64,000 nt of DNA from Dissulfurirhabdus thermomarina (GCF_012979235.1 NZ_JAATWC010000001.1:439001-503000), one strand, 5' to 3'; positions 40,359 to 54,454 are shown, counted from the first letter of the stretch. Made by a program: numbers and translations. The notes: generated by a model from the letters alone, not told the origin.

Positions 40359-40718
40359 ATGGACGAAGTACGCGTGGGCAATTACCGGTTCGGCGAGGTG
40401 GAGGTCGACGGGCGTCCCTTCCGGCGGGACCTCAAGATCGTCCGGGGACGGGTCCGCGAGGGCTGGTGGCGGGACCGGGGGCACGCCGTGGGGGAGGCGG
40501 ACCTGGTCGACGTCATCGAGGCCCGGCCGGCGGTCCTGGTCCTCGGGACGGGCGCCTCGGGGCTCATGCGCCCGGACCCCAGCCTGGAAGAGGCCCTGGC
40601 GGCCCGGGAGATCCGCCTCGAGGCCCTGCCCTCTGCCAGGGCCGTGGAACGGTTCAACGAGCTCTGCCGCGAGATGGGGGCGGAGCGGGTGGCTCTCGCC
40701 ATCCACCTCACCTGCTGA
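40359..40718 (+). CDS. Mth938/NDUFAF3-like domain protein
   Basis: A 119-aa protein with the Mth938-like (DUF498) fold: NYRFGEVEVDGRPFRRDLKIV at the start, the LVLGTGASGLMRPD turn, and a C-terminal helix-strand VERFNELCREMGAERVALAIHLTC. The human homologue NDUFAF3 is a complex I assembly factor; bacterial function is unknown. It has no signal peptide. The ATG has a GGAGGCAC site. It converges on the rhodanese gene with an 11-bp overlap. Confidence 0.8.
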   Translation: MDEVRVGNYRFGEVEVDGRPFRRDLKIVRGRVREGWWRDRGHAVGEADLVDVIEARPAVLVLGTGASGLMRPDPSLEEALAAREIRLEALPSARAVERFNELCREMGAERVALAIHLTC

Positions 40719-41082
40719 GGGCCTTCCATGCCAGGTACCCGGCCATGCCGCCCGTGAGGTTGTAGACCCGCTGGAAACCCGCCCTTCGAAGCCGAAGGGC
40801 GGCGAAGGGCGAGCGGTGTCCCGAGAAGCAGATCACCACCACGGGCCGGTCCTTGGGGTGGGCGGCGGCCGCCGCCGTGAGGCCGCGGCCGCCGGGAAGG
40901 TTCTCCGCCCCGGGGACGTGGCGCCAGGCGAACTCCCCCGGCGTCCGAACGTCTACGAGCCAGGCGCCCTCCAGGCGTTCCACTTGGCGGGGGGAGAGGG
41001 GACGGACGCCGGCCGCCCACCAGCCGAGGTCCCAGCCCACCGTGAGGGCCGCCACCAGGGCGACGGCGGCCGCGGTCGTCAC
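40708..41082 (-). CDS. Membrane-anchored rhodanese-like protein
   Basis: A 124-aa protein with an N-terminal hydrophobic helix (about 4-24) and one rhodanese domain: AWLVDVRTPGEFAWRHVPGAENLP, then VVVICFSGHRS, where the Cys is the persulfide-bearing residue in a CxxGxRS loop, and LTGGMAGYLAWK at the end. It likely carries sulfane sulfur in the periplasm or at the membrane. The GTG start overlaps the stop of the upstream MBL hydrolase (GTGA), which indicates coupled translation. Confidence 0.85.
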   Translation of the reverse strand: MTTAAAVALVAALTVGWDLGWWAAGVRPLSPRQVERLEGAWLVDVRTPGEFAWRHVPGAENLPGGRGLTAAAAAHPKDRPVVVICFSGHRSPFAALRLRRAGFQRVYNLTGGMAGYLAWKALSR

Positions 41083-42194
41083 GGCCGGCCCCCGGCGGCG
41101 TCTCCCAGGCGAAGGGTCTCGCCGGGACGGAGCACCGGCGTCGCCGCCTCGGCAAGTCCCAGCCGGCGGCAGGCCTGGCGGAAGCGGTCCGGGAGGGCCC
41201 CCGGCGGGTCGTCGCCCAGGGGAAAGGTCCCCCAGTGGATGGGGAGGATCCGCCCGGCGCGGAGGTCCAGGCCGGCCTGGACGGCCTCTTCCGGGCTCAT
41301 GTGGACGGGCTGGAGGAACCAGCGGGGTTCGTAGGCGCCCGCCGGCAGGCAGGCGAGGTCCACGGGGCCGAACTTGCGGCCGATCTCGTGGAACCCATGG
41401 AAGTAGCCGGAATCTCCGGCGAAGAAGGCCCGGCACCCGGCGGCTTCCAGGAGCCAGCTGGCCCAGAGCGAGCGGTTGGTGTCGCGCAGGCGCCGCCGGG
41501 ACCAGTGCTGGGCCGGCAGGCAGGTCAGACGGACGCCCTTGATGGTCACGGACTCGAACCAGTCGAGTTCCAGCAGGCGGCCGCGGCGGTGCCAGTGCCG
41601 GAGGAAGGGGCGGAACCCCAGGGGGGCCACGATGGTGTAGCGTCCCCGAAGCCGCCGCAGCGTTGGCAGGTCCAGGTGATCGCGGTGGGCATGACTCAGG
41701 AGGACCACGTCCATGGGCGGCAGGGCCTCCGGCGGGCAGGGCGGGGCCTGGAGCCGGGGCAGGACGGGAAAGATGTTCCCCAGGACGGGATCCGTTATGA
41801 TGTCGGCGGCACCCATCCGGAACCACAGGGTGCTGTGGCCGAGGAAGGTGACCGCCGGAGGCGGGAGGGCGGCGGCCGCCTCCGGCGAAAGGGGCACCGC
41901 CGCCGGGGCCCCCGCCGGCCGCCGGGGCCGGTTTCCTTCCCATCGTTTCAGGATGTCGGCGGGTTGGAACCGCCGGCTCAGCCACGGGTTGCAGAACCCC
42001 CCGGGCGCGTGGTGGAGCCGGCGCAGCACCAGGGTCTCGAGGTCCAGGACCTCGGGCATCTCCACGGCCGCGGCGGCCCGATGGTGGCCCTGGGTCATCC
42101 GGAGAAGGGGTGTGACCCGGTCCAGGAGCCGGGGCGGGGGCTTCAGGCCGAAGGGCCGGTGTGACCTCCGGATCTTTCCGATGTGGTTTCTCAT
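41079..42194 (-). CDS. Metallo-beta-lactamase fold hydrolase (UlaG / NAPE-PLD-like)
   Basis: A 371-aa cytoplasmic metal-dependent hydrolase. Metal-binding motifs are TFLGHSTLWFRMG, LLSHAHRDHLD (HxHxDH near residue 168), PAQHWSRR, FAGDSGYF and PIHWGTF. The N-terminal 100 residues include LRRLHHAPGGFCNPW, typical of the group related to N-acylphosphatidylethanolamine phospholipase D. Substrate unknown. The ATG at 42194 has a weak ribosome site, so an internal start is possible. The rhodanese gene follows by GTGA overlap. Confidence 0.85.
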   Translation of the reverse strand: MRNHIGKIRRSHRPFGLKPPPRLLDRVTPLLRMTQGHHRAAAAVEMPEVLDLETLVLRRLHHAPGGFCNPWLSRRFQPADILKRWEGNRPRRPAGAPAAVPLSPEAAAALPPPAVTFLGHSTLWFRMGAADIITDPVLGNIFPVLPRLQAPPCPPEALPPMDVVLLSHAHRDHLDLPTLRRLRGRYTIVAPLGFRPFLRHWHRRGRLLELDWFESVTIKGVRLTCLPAQHWSRRRLRDTNRSLWASWLLEAAGCRAFFAGDSGYFHGFHEIGRKFGPVDLACLPAGAYEPRWFLQPVHMSPEEAVQAGLDLRAGRILPIHWGTFPLGDDPPGALPDRFRQACRRLGLAEAATPVLRPGETLRLGDAAGGRP

Positions 42195-42278
42195 GGGGAC
42201 GCAGGGCCGCCGGCGGGCCGCCCGATGTCATGATCATCGGCCTGCCCGACCGGCATCATTAAAGATAGGTCCCGGGTC

Positions 42279-43739
42279 ATGAAACAGCAAGGACGTCCCT
42301 TCCCCCGTCACGCCGCCGCTCCGGGGGTCGTGGTGGCCGGGCCCCACAGCGGGTGCGGGAAGACCACGGTCACCCTCGCCCTGATGGCCGCCCTCCGGCG
42401 GCGCGGCCTCGAGGTGGCCCCTTTCAAGGTGGGGCCGGATTTCATCGATCCGGGTCTCCACGCGGCGGTGTGCGGCCGCCCGTCCCGGAACCTCGACGGC
42501 TGGATGTCCGCCCGGGACGAGGTCCTCGGCATCTTCGCCCGGGGCATGGAGCGGGCCGACGTGGCCGTGGTGGAAGGGGTCATGGGGCTCTTCGACGGGG
42601 CCCGGGCCGACGGCGAGGCCGGCTCCACCGCAGAGATCGCCAAGTGGCTCGGCCTCCCGGTGCTCCTGGTGGTGGACGCCGCCCGTGCGGCGCGGAGCGT
42701 GGCGGCCCTGGTCCGGGGCTTCCGTGACTTCGACCCGGAGCTCCGCCTGGCCGGGGTCCTCCTGAACCGGGTCGGCGGGTCCCGGCATGCCGGGATCCTC
42801 CTCGAGGCGCTGGCCCCCCTGGATCTTCCGTGGGTGGGGTGGCTTCCCCGGCGCGAGGAGCTCCGGATGCCCTCCCGGCACCTCGGCCTGGTGACCGCGG
42901 CGGAGCTGGACCTCGGCCCCGGGGTGCAGGCCGCCCTGGCCGGCTGGATGGAGGGCGGCGGCCGGATGGAGGAGCTCTTGCGGGTCCTCGGGTGCCCGGA
43001 AGGGCGCGGCGGGGCCGCCCGCCGCCAAGGCCCGCCGGGCGCCCCAGCCCGCCCCGGCGGGGAACCGCGGCCGGTGGTGGCCGTGGCCATGGACCGGGCC
43101 TTCTGCTTCTACTACCGGGCCAACCTGGACCTTCTCGAGGCGGCCGGGGCGGAACTCGCCTTCTTCTCCCCCCTCCGGGACACGGACCTCCCGGCGGGGA
43201 CGTCGGGGCTCTACCTCGGGGGCGGCTACCCCGAGCTCCACGGCCCGGCGCTGGCCGAAAACCGTCCGCTCCTCGGGGCGGTCCGCCGGGCCGTCGAGGC
43301 GGGGATGCCCGTCTACGCCGAGTGCGGAGGGCTCCTCTACCTCTGCCGGGGCCTCCTGGACCCGGCCGCCCCCGGCGGGCTCGTCCCCTGGGTGGGGGCT
43401 CTGCCCTACGCCGTGGAGATGACTCCGCGGCGGCGGGCCCTGGGGTACCGGGAGGTGGAACTCGCCGTGGACTGCCTGCTCGGCCCCGCCGGGACCCGGC
43501 TCCGGGGCCACGAGTTCCACTACTCCCGCCTGGTGCCCGCCGGGGGGGAAGGGACGCCGCCGGCCGCGCGGCGGCCCTTCCGGGTGTGGGACGCGGCGGG
43601 GCGCTTGGTGGAGACGGCGCACTTTCACGTGGAGCGGACGGTGGCCAGCTACGTCCACCTGCACCTGGCGGGGTGCCCCGGGGCGGCGGCGAGCTGGGTC
43701 GCGGCCTGCCGGGCCTACGCGGCCGAAACGGTGGGCTGA
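42279..43739 (+). CDS. cbiA: Cobyrinate a,c-diamide synthase
   Basis: A 486-aa ATP- and glutamine-dependent amidase of cobamide synthesis that converts cobyrinate to its a,c-diamide. The N-terminal dethiobiotin-synthetase-like domain has the P-loop AGPHSGCGKTT and FKVGPDFIDPGLHAAVCG; the C-terminal GATase1-like domain has YLGGGYPELH and the nucleophile Cys in VYAECGGLLYL. The last part HFHVERTVASYVHLHLAG closes the triad. No other cobalamin genes are near, and the 84-bp upstream gap is too short for a full cobalamin riboswitch. It overlaps the nnr gene by 25 bp tail to tail. Confidence 0.94.
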   Translation: MKQQGRPFPRHAAAPGVVVAGPHSGCGKTTVTLALMAALRRRGLEVAPFKVGPDFIDPGLHAAVCGRPSRNLDGWMSARDEVLGIFARGMERADVAVVEGVMGLFDGARADGEAGSTAEIAKWLGLPVLLVVDAARAARSVAALVRGFRDFDPELRLAGVLLNRVGGSRHAGILLEALAPLDLPWVGWLPRREELRMPSRHLGLVTAAELDLGPGVQAALAGWMEGGGRMEELLRVLGCPEGRGGAARRQGPPGAPARPGGEPRPVVAVAMDRAFCFYYRANLDLLEAAGAELAFFSPLRDTDLPAGTSGLYLGGGYPELHGPALAENRPLLGAVRRAVEAGMPVYAECGGLLYLCRGLLDPAAPGGLVPWVGALPYAVEMTPRRRALGYREVELAVDCLLGPAGTRLRGHEFHYSRLVPAGGEGTPPAARRPFRVWDAAGRLVETAHFHVERTVASYVHLHLAGCPGAAASWVAACRAYAAETVG

Positions 43740-45298
43740 ACGGATCGGGGCGTCCAGGCCTTCCACAGCCGGGGCAGCCAGTCGGCCACCTCCCGGGCGA
43801 GGTAGCCGTGGGGGCCCGCCTGCCGGGCCAGCAGGTCGGCGGCCCGGCCGTGGGCGTAGACCCCGAGCCGGGCGGCGTCCCAGGGGGCGTAGCCCTGGGC
43901 GAGCAGCCCGCCGAGGATCCCGGTGAGGATGTCCCCCATGCCCCCGGCGCCCATGCCCGGGTTGCCGCTGCCGTTGACGGCGGCGCGCCCGCCCGGCTCG
44001 GTGATCACCGTGGCCGCGCCCTTGAGGACCACCACGGCGCCGGTGGCGCGGGCCAGTTCCCGGGCCGCCCCGAGCCGGTCCGACTGGATCTCGGCGGTGG
44101 AAAGGCCCGTCAGGCGGGCCATCTCCCCGGGATGAGGGGTGAGGAGGCGGGGGGCGGGGGCGGCGGCGAGGATGCGCGGGGCCTCGGTGCCGAGGGCGGT
44201 CAGGGCGTCGGCGTCGAGGACCGCCGGGCAGGGCGCCTCGGCCGCCAGGCGCCGCACCAGCTCTTGCACCTCCTCGTCGAGGCCGAGGCCCGGTCCCACG
44301 GCCAGGGCCCGCTTGCCCTCGAGGAGCGCCCGGATGCCGTTCCAGGCGGCCGCGGCCAGGGTCCCATCCGCCGTCTCGGCCAGGCCCGCCGTCATGGCCT
44401 CGGTGAGCTTCGCGGCGAGCACCGGCTGGCACCCGGCCGGGGTCCCCACGGTGACGAGGCCGGGGCCGGAGCGGAGGGCACCGATGGCCGCCAGCGCCGC
44501 GGCCCCTGTCTTGCCGGGGGCGCCGGCCAGGACCAGGAGGTGCCCGAAGGTGCCCTTGTGGCCGTCGGGCGGCCGGGGCCGGACCAGCTCCCGGGCTGCG
44601 GCCTCGTCGAGCAGTTCCTGGGCGGGCGGGTGGCGGCGGAGGGCGGCCGGCGGCAACCCGATGTCCACCACCCGGAGCTCGCCGGCCAGCTCCCGCCCCG
44701 GCCAGACCACGAGCCCGAGTTTCGGTAGCGCCATGGTGGCCGTCATCCGGGCGGCCACGGCGATTCCGAGCGGCCGGCCGGTGTCGGCGGAGAGCCCCGA
44801 GGGGACGTCCACCGAGACCACCGGGCGGCCGGCGTCGTTCATCGTGCGGATGATCTCCGCGAAGCGGCCCGTGACTTCCCGCGCCAGCCCCGTCCCGAAG
44901 ACGGCGTCCACCAGGAGGCCGGCCGACCGGCAGCGGCCGGCCAGGCCGGGGACGTCCGCTTCCGTGGGGCAGAACTCGAGGGGGATCCCGCTCCGGCGGA
45001 CGATCTCGAGGTTGACGCCCGCCTCGTTTCGGAACTTCTCCGCCGGGGCCAGGGCGGCCACCCGGACGGGAACCCCCGCCTGGTGGAGGTGGCGGGCGAT
45101 CACGAAACCGTCGCCCCCGTTGTTGCCGGGCCCCGAGAGCACCAGGACGCCGCCGGCGGCCTCGGAGGGGAAGGCCTCCAGGACGAGTCCGGCCACGCCG
45201 CGGCCGGCGTTCTCCATGAGTACCACGCCGGGGATGCCGAATTCCTCCATGGCGGCCCGGTCGAGCGCTTGCATCTCGGCGGCGGCGGCGAGTAACAT
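43715..45298 (-). CDS. nnr: Bifunctional NAD(P)HX epimerase / ADP-dependent dehydratase
   Basis: A 527-aa nicotinamide-nucleotide repair enzyme. The N-terminal YjeF_N epimerase domain (1-215) shows MENAGRGVA, VLSGPGNNGGDGFVIARHL and VSVDVPSGLSADTG. The C-terminal carbohydrate-kinase-like dehydratase domain (about 225-510) has KGTFGHLLVLAGAPGKTGAA, AVGPGLG, LLTPHPGEMARL and the GSGNPGMGAGGMGDILTGI loop. It repairs hydrated NADH and NADPH. The ATG at 45298 has an AGGAGAACG site; longer frames run into hisA. Only 29 bp separate its start from that of hisA. Confidence 0.94.
   Translation of the reverse strand: MLLAAAAEMQALDRAAMEEFGIPGVVLMENAGRGVAGLVLEAFPSEAAGGVLVLSGPGNNGGDGFVIARHLHQAGVPVRVAALAPAEKFRNEAGVNLEIVRRSGIPLEFCPTEADVPGLAGRCRSAGLLVDAVFGTGLAREVTGRFAEIIRTMNDAGRPVVSVDVPSGLSADTGRPLGIAVAARMTATMALPKLGLVVWPGRELAGELRVVDIGLPPAALRRHPPAQELLDEAAARELVRPRPPDGHKGTFGHLLVLAGAPGKTGAAALAAIGALRSGPGLVTVGTPAGCQPVLAAKLTEAMTAGLAETADGTLAAAAWNGIRALLEGKRALAVGPGLGLDEEVQELVRRLAAEAPCPAVLDADALTALGTEAPRILAAAPAPRLLTPHPGEMARLTGLSTAEIQSDRLGAARELARATGAVVVLKGAATVITEPGGRAAVNGSGNPGMGAGGMGDILTGILGGLLAQGYAPWDAARLGVYAHGRAADLLARQAGPHGYLAREVADWLPRLWKAWTPRSVQPTVSAA
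45269..45298 (+). promoter_or_regulatory. Possible promoter of hisA inside the nnr start
   Basis: TTGCAT (45269-45274) and TAACAT (45293-45298) are spaced 18 bp, each matching 4 of 6 bases. A promoter for hisA must lie within the nnr coding region because the gap between the two starts is 29 bp. Confidence 0.35.
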
Positions 45299-45327
45299 GT
45301 CGTTCTCCTGTGATCTTCGGGGGGAAG

Positions 45328-46104
45328 ATGCGCTTTCGTCCATGTATTGATCTCCACGGCGGCCGTGTCAAGCAGATCGTCGGTTCCACCCTCCGGGACG
45401 ACGACCCCGCGGGGCTGCGGGAGAACTTCGTCTCCGACCGGCCGCCGTCCTACTACGCGGCGCTCTTCCGCCGTGACGGCCTCACCGGCGGCCACGTCAT
45501 CATGCTGGGGCCGGGGAACGAGGCCGCCGCCCGGGATGCCCTTGCGGCCTGGCCCGGCGGCCTCCAGGTGGGCGGCGGCATCACCGCCGCCAACGCCGCC
45601 GGCTGGCTGGAGGCCGGGGCGGCGGCGGTGATCGTGACCTCCTTCGTCTTCCAGGACGGGCGGATCCGGGCAGACCGCCTCGAGGCCTTGGTCTCGGCCG
45701 TGGGCCGGGAGCGCCTGGTGCTGGACCTGAGCTGCCGCCGGCGGGGGAACGACTACATCATCGTCACCGACCGCTGGCAGCGTTTTACCGAGGTGGCCAT
45801 CTCCCCCGACAGCCTCGGTTACCTGGCGGGGTTCTGCGCCGAGTTCCTCGTGCACGCCGCCGACGTGGAGGGAAAATGCCGGGGCGTGGACCTGGAGCTC
45901 GTCCGCCGCCTGGCGGACTTCAGCCCCATCCCCGCCACCTACGCCGGCGGGGCCTCCTCCCTGGAGGACCTCCACCGGGTGAAGGAGGCCGGCCGGGGGC
46001 GGGTCGATCTCACCATCGGCAGCGCCCTCGACATCTACGGCGGCAGCGGGGTGCGCTACGCCGACGCCGTGGCCTTCAACCGGCGGGAGGCGGCGGGCGG
46101 CTGA
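45328..46104 (+). CDS. hisA: Eukaryotic-type HisA (ProFAR isomerase)
   Basis: A 258-aa TIM-barrel isomerase of histidine synthesis (ProFAR to PRFAR). It belongs to the eukaryotic-type HisA group, seen in CIDLHGGRVKQIVGSTLRDD, ENFVSDRPPSYYAALFRRDGLTGGHVIMLG, the LVLDLSCRRR strand and HAADVEGKCRGVD. Bacterial HisA usually begins IIPAIDLxxGxCVRL instead. Catalytic Asp residues are kept near the N-terminus and in HAADVEG. The ATG at 45328 is preferred to the GTG at 45310, which lacks room for a ribosome site. No other his gene is in the window. Confidence 0.9.
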   Translation: MRFRPCIDLHGGRVKQIVGSTLRDDDPAGLRENFVSDRPPSYYAALFRRDGLTGGHVIMLGPGNEAAARDALAAWPGGLQVGGGITAANAAGWLEAGAAAVIVTSFVFQDGRIRADRLEALVSAVGRERLVLDLSCRRRGNDYIIVTDRWQRFTEVAISPDSLGYLAGFCAEFLVHAADVEGKCRGVDLELVRRLADFSPIPATYAGGASSLEDLHRVKEAGRGRVDLTIGSALDIYGGSGVRYADAVAFNRREAAGG

Positions 46105-46113
46105 GGCGGCGCC

Positions 46114-46545
46114 TCACCGGGCGTGCCACCAGAGGTCCCAGGCGATGGCCGCCAGGGAGAAGGCCGAGATGACGAAGTAGTTCCAGCGTTCCTTCGAGGC
46201 CATGAGGCTCGCCACCAGGTATCGGAGGGCCTCGTAGTCTTCCGGGCACAGGCGGGCTTCGTCCTGGAGCTTGGCCGGGAGGTCGAGGGAGAGGATGACC
46301 CGCCGCCGGCGCTGGGTGATGTAGGAGCGGAAGAGGAAGAAGAGCATGTTGCCGCAGACCCCGATGTACCAAAAGAGGCGGATGAGGTCGGGGTCGTAGG
46401 CCTTGGCGACGAGGATGAGCCGGAGGGAGATGGCGCCGGTGAGGCCCACGCCGAAGGCCGCCCACGTGACCCAGGCGGGGAAGCGGACCGGGACGCGGCC
46501 GCCGGGCGTGGGGTGGGGGCACGTGATGCGCGGCTCCGGCTCCAT
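46114..46545 (-). CDS. Small membrane protein of unknown function, 143 aa
   Basis: Not recognised. Three hydrophobic helices are seen at about 24-46 (WAAFGVGLTGAISLRLILVA), 57-74 (RLFWYIGVCGNMLFFLF) and 122-140 (FVISAFSLAAIAWDLWW). A basic RSYITQRRRR loop follows helix 2 and a soluble helical stretch lies between helices 2 and 3, with LRYLVASLMASKERWNYF preceding the last helix. The protein is predicted in the inner membrane with a cytoplasmic middle loop. It ends 10 bp from the convergent hisA stop. Confidence 0.7.
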   Translation of the reverse strand: MEPEPRITCPHPTPGGRVPVRFPAWVTWAAFGVGLTGAISLRLILVAKAYDPDLIRLFWYIGVCGNMLFFLFRSYITQRRRRVILSLDLPAKLQDEARLCPEDYEALRYLVASLMASKERWNYFVISAFSLAAIAWDLWWHAR

Positions 46546-46601
46546 GGCGGGAGGATACCCGCGGCGGTCCCCCGGGGCAAGACGGCCGCCGGGGGCCCGC
46601 G

Positions 46602-46630
46602 TTGACGCCCGGGGGCCGGGCCGGTAAGCT
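46602..46630 (+). promoter_or_regulatory. Promoter of the histidine kinase gene
   Basis: TTGACG (46602-46607) and TAAGCT (46625-46630) are spaced 17 bp. The expected start near 46637 falls on the GTG at 46638, which suggests a leaderless or nearly leaderless mRNA. Confidence 0.4.
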
Positions 46631-46637
46631 CATCTGC

Positions 46638-47681
46638 GTGGCGGCCGTGACCCAAAAAGTCCCCGAAATCCTGGTGGAAATCTGGGAGCAGATCCCGCAG
46701 GCGGGGGCCATCCACGACGGCGAGACCTGTCTCTATGCCAACGAGGCCTTCGCCCGGCTCTTCGGGTTCGCCCGGGCGGAGGACGTGGTGGGACGCCCCA
46801 TGGGCGACTTCTTCTCGCCCTGGCCGGCGGGCTACCGCCGGCTCGGCCTGCGCGAGCACATGGGGCGGCGCCGGGACGGGAGCCGGATCGAGGTGGAGAT
46901 GACCTGCCTGCCCTGCGAGGTGGGTGGCGGTCTCCTCTTCCAGAGCCTCCTTCGGGACGTCACGGCCCGCCGGTCGTGGGAGGGGCGCCTCCTCCAGGCC
47001 GAGCGCCTGACCGCCATGGGAAAGCTGGCCGGGGAGATCGCCCACGAGATCAACAACCCCCTGGGGGGCATCCTCCTCTACGGGAAGCTCATCCGGGAGG
47101 ACCTGCCGCCGGAGAGCCCCGCCCGCGGCAACCTCGACAAGATCCTGAAGCTGGCCACCCGGTGCCGGATCATCGCCAAGGGGCTCTTGAACTTCGGCCG
47201 TTCCGACGCCGGGCCCTACGCCCCGGTGGACGTCAACCACGTGGTCCGGGACATGCTGGGACTCGTCCGGGACCACAAGATCTTCCAGCGGATTCGCGTG
47301 GCGCAACGCCTGGACCCGGAGGTCCCCCACATCATGGGCGACCGGGGGCAGGTGGAGCAGGTGGTCCTGAACCTCATCATCAACGCGGCGGAGGCCATGG
47401 ACGGGGGGGGCGTGCTTCGGCTCGAGACGGCCCCGGCACGCGACCCGGACGGTGTCCGGTTCGTTGTGGAGGACGACGGTCCCGGCATCCCGGAGGACCT
47501 CCTTCCGAAGATCTTCGAGCCGTTCTTCACCACCAAGCGGCTCGGGAAGGGAACCGGGCTCGGGCTTTCCATCACCCACGGGATCGTCCAGCGCCACGGC
47601 GGCCGGATCGAGGTCCGCAACCGTCCGGAGGGGGGCGCCCGGTTCGACGTCTTCCTGCCGCTTCGCGGCGGGGGGGCCTAG
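46638..47681 (+). CDS. PAS-domain sensor histidine kinase
   Basis: A 347-aa cytoplasmic NtrB-like kinase. A PAS domain (about 10-115; YANEAFARLFGFARAEDVVGR) is followed by the dimerisation domain with phospho-accepting His in GEIAHEINNPLGG near residue 135, and an HATPase domain with NLIINAAEAM, EDDGPGIP, FEPFFTTK and GTGLGLSI. No membrane helix or signal peptide is present, so it senses an internal cue. Start codon uncertain: GTG at 46638 or 46647; neither has a good ribosome site. The NtrC-type partner follows after 8 bp. Confidence 0.92.
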   Translation: MAAVTQKVPEILVEIWEQIPQAGAIHDGETCLYANEAFARLFGFARAEDVVGRPMGDFFSPWPAGYRRLGLREHMGRRRDGSRIEVEMTCLPCEVGGGLLFQSLLRDVTARRSWEGRLLQAERLTAMGKLAGEIAHEINNPLGGILLYGKLIREDLPPESPARGNLDKILKLATRCRIIAKGLLNFGRSDAGPYAPVDVNHVVRDMLGLVRDHKIFQRIRVAQRLDPEVPHIMGDRGQVEQVVLNLIINAAEAMDGGGVLRLETAPARDPDGVRFVVEDDGPGIPEDLLPKIFEPFFTTKRLGKGTGLGLSITHGIVQRHGGRIEVRNRPEGGARFDVFLPLRGGGA

Positions 47682-47689
47682 GAGGGGCC

Positions 47690-49071
47690 ATGGACGCCCG
47701 CATCCTCATCGTGGACGACGACGCCGCCATCCGCGACGGCTCGGCCCAGGTGCTCGGCCGGGCGGGGCACGAGATCTCCGAGGCCGCCACCGGGCGGGAG
47801 GCCCTGGATCTCCTCGGGCGCTACGCCTTCGACCTCATCCTCCTCGACCTCAAGATGCCCGATATCAACGGCCTGGACCTCCTCCGCCGGATCCGGGAGC
47901 AGGACCCGGCGGTCCCCGTGGTCATGATCACCGCCTACGGCACCATGGAGAACGCCGTGGAGGCCATGCGGCTCGGAGCCAACGACTTCCTCTCGAAGCC
48001 CTTCGAGCCCGAAGAGCTCCGCCTGGTGGTGGACCGGACCCTGCAGGCCCGGCGCCTGGCGCTGGAGAACCTCTACCTCAAGGAGGAACTCCGGCGCCAG
48101 GAGGGTGCCCCCGAGATCGTGGGCCGGAGCCCCGCGCTCCGGCGCCTCCTCGAGCAGGCGGAGCGCGTGGCGGCCACGGACAGCACCGTCCTCGTCACCG
48201 GAGAGTCCGGGACGGGAAAGGGGCTGCTCGCCCGCTACATCCACGAGGCGAGCCCCCGGCGCGACCGCCCCCTGGTGGCCGTGGACTGTTCCACCCTGGT
48301 CTCGTCCCTCTTCGAGAGCGAGCTCTTCGGCCACGTCAAGGGCGCCTTCACCGGCGCCTCCGCCAACAAGATGGGCAAGTTCGAGCTGGCCAACGGCGGG
48401 ACGCTCTTCCTGGACGAGATCGCCAACATCGACCTCGACCTCCAGGCCAAGCTCCTCAAGGCCGTGGAGGAGAAGGTCATCTCCCGGGTGGGAAGCCACC
48501 GGCTCACCAAGGTGGACGTCCGGATCATCGCGGCCACCAACCAGGATCTCCGGCGGGCCGTGGCCGCGGGCGCCTTCCGGGAGGACCTCTACTTCCGGCT
48601 CAACGTGGTGGCGCTCGAGACGCCGCCGCTCCGAGAACGGCGCGAGGACATCCCGCTCCTCGTGCGGCACTTCCTCGAGCGCTACGGGCGCAAGTACCAG
48701 CGGCCCGGGCTCCGGCTGGCCGGGGACGCCATGCGGTGGATCGAGGCCTACCACTGGCCGGGCAACGTCCGGGAGTTGGAGAACGCCGTGGAGCGGCTCG
48801 TGATCTTCGCCCGGGGGGGGACCATCGGCGCGGACGACCTCCAGGCGGCCGGACTCCTGGAGGCGGCCGGCGAGACGGCGGGGCCGGAGGCGGCCTCTCC
48901 CGTCCCGGGGGAGGCGGGACGGCCCCTCCCCCTCGACGAGGTGGAGCGCCGCCACGTCTTGTCGGTCCTCCGCCGGGCCGAGGGGAACCGGTCCGAGGCG
49001 GCGCGGCTCCTGGGCATCGACCGAAAGACCCTGCGCCAGAAGCTCCGCCGCTGGGGCCTGGAGGATGCCGG

Positions 49072-49075
<4 letters not shown>
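47690..49075 (+). CDS. NtrC-family sigma-54-dependent response regulator
   Basis: A 461-aa activator paired with the upstream kinase. Receiver domain 4-118 with Asp in LILLDLKMPDING; AAA+ domain about 142-370 with GESGTGKG, the intact sigma-54 loop GAFTGA near 218, and TLFLDEIANID; Fis-type helix-turn-helix at the end (EGNRSEAARLLGIDRKTLRQKLRRWGL). The Walker A ends in Gly rather than the common Glu after GTGK. ATG 47690 has a GGAGGGG site. It converges on the U32 peptidase with a 4-bp overlap. Targets unknown. Confidence 0.94.
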
Positions 49076-54306
<5,231 letters not shown>

Positions 54307-54330
54307 CGGCGCCGGAGTGGGCCGGCATCG

Positions 54331-54357
54331 ACGGCGGGGGCCTCCCCCGCCGTTTTT
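54331..54357 (+). terminator. Rho-independent terminator after yajC
   Basis: ACGGCGGGGG (54331-54340) pairs perfectly with CCCCCGCCGT (54344-54353) around a CCT loop, followed by TTTTCG. Confidence 0.85.
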
Positions 54358-54424
54358 CGTGGCGGCGGCAGGGCGCGGCGCTTTGGTGCACGCATTTTGC
54401 ATGTTGTCGGGACGGACGATGCCC

Positions 54425-54454
54425 TTGCCGGGATTGCCGGCCTTGGTCTAAAAG
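54425..54454 (+). promoter_or_regulatory. Possible promoter of the lipoprotein gene at 54547
   Basis: TTGCCG (54425-54430) and TAAAAG (54449-54454) are spaced 18 bp, each with 4 of 6 consensus matches, in the gap after the yajC terminator. It would give a leader of about 85 nt. Confidence 0.35.

Noticed and set aside
42195-42278. Cobalamin riboswitch upstream of cbiA
   Set aside because: Only 84 bp are available and no B12-box-like sequence is seen.
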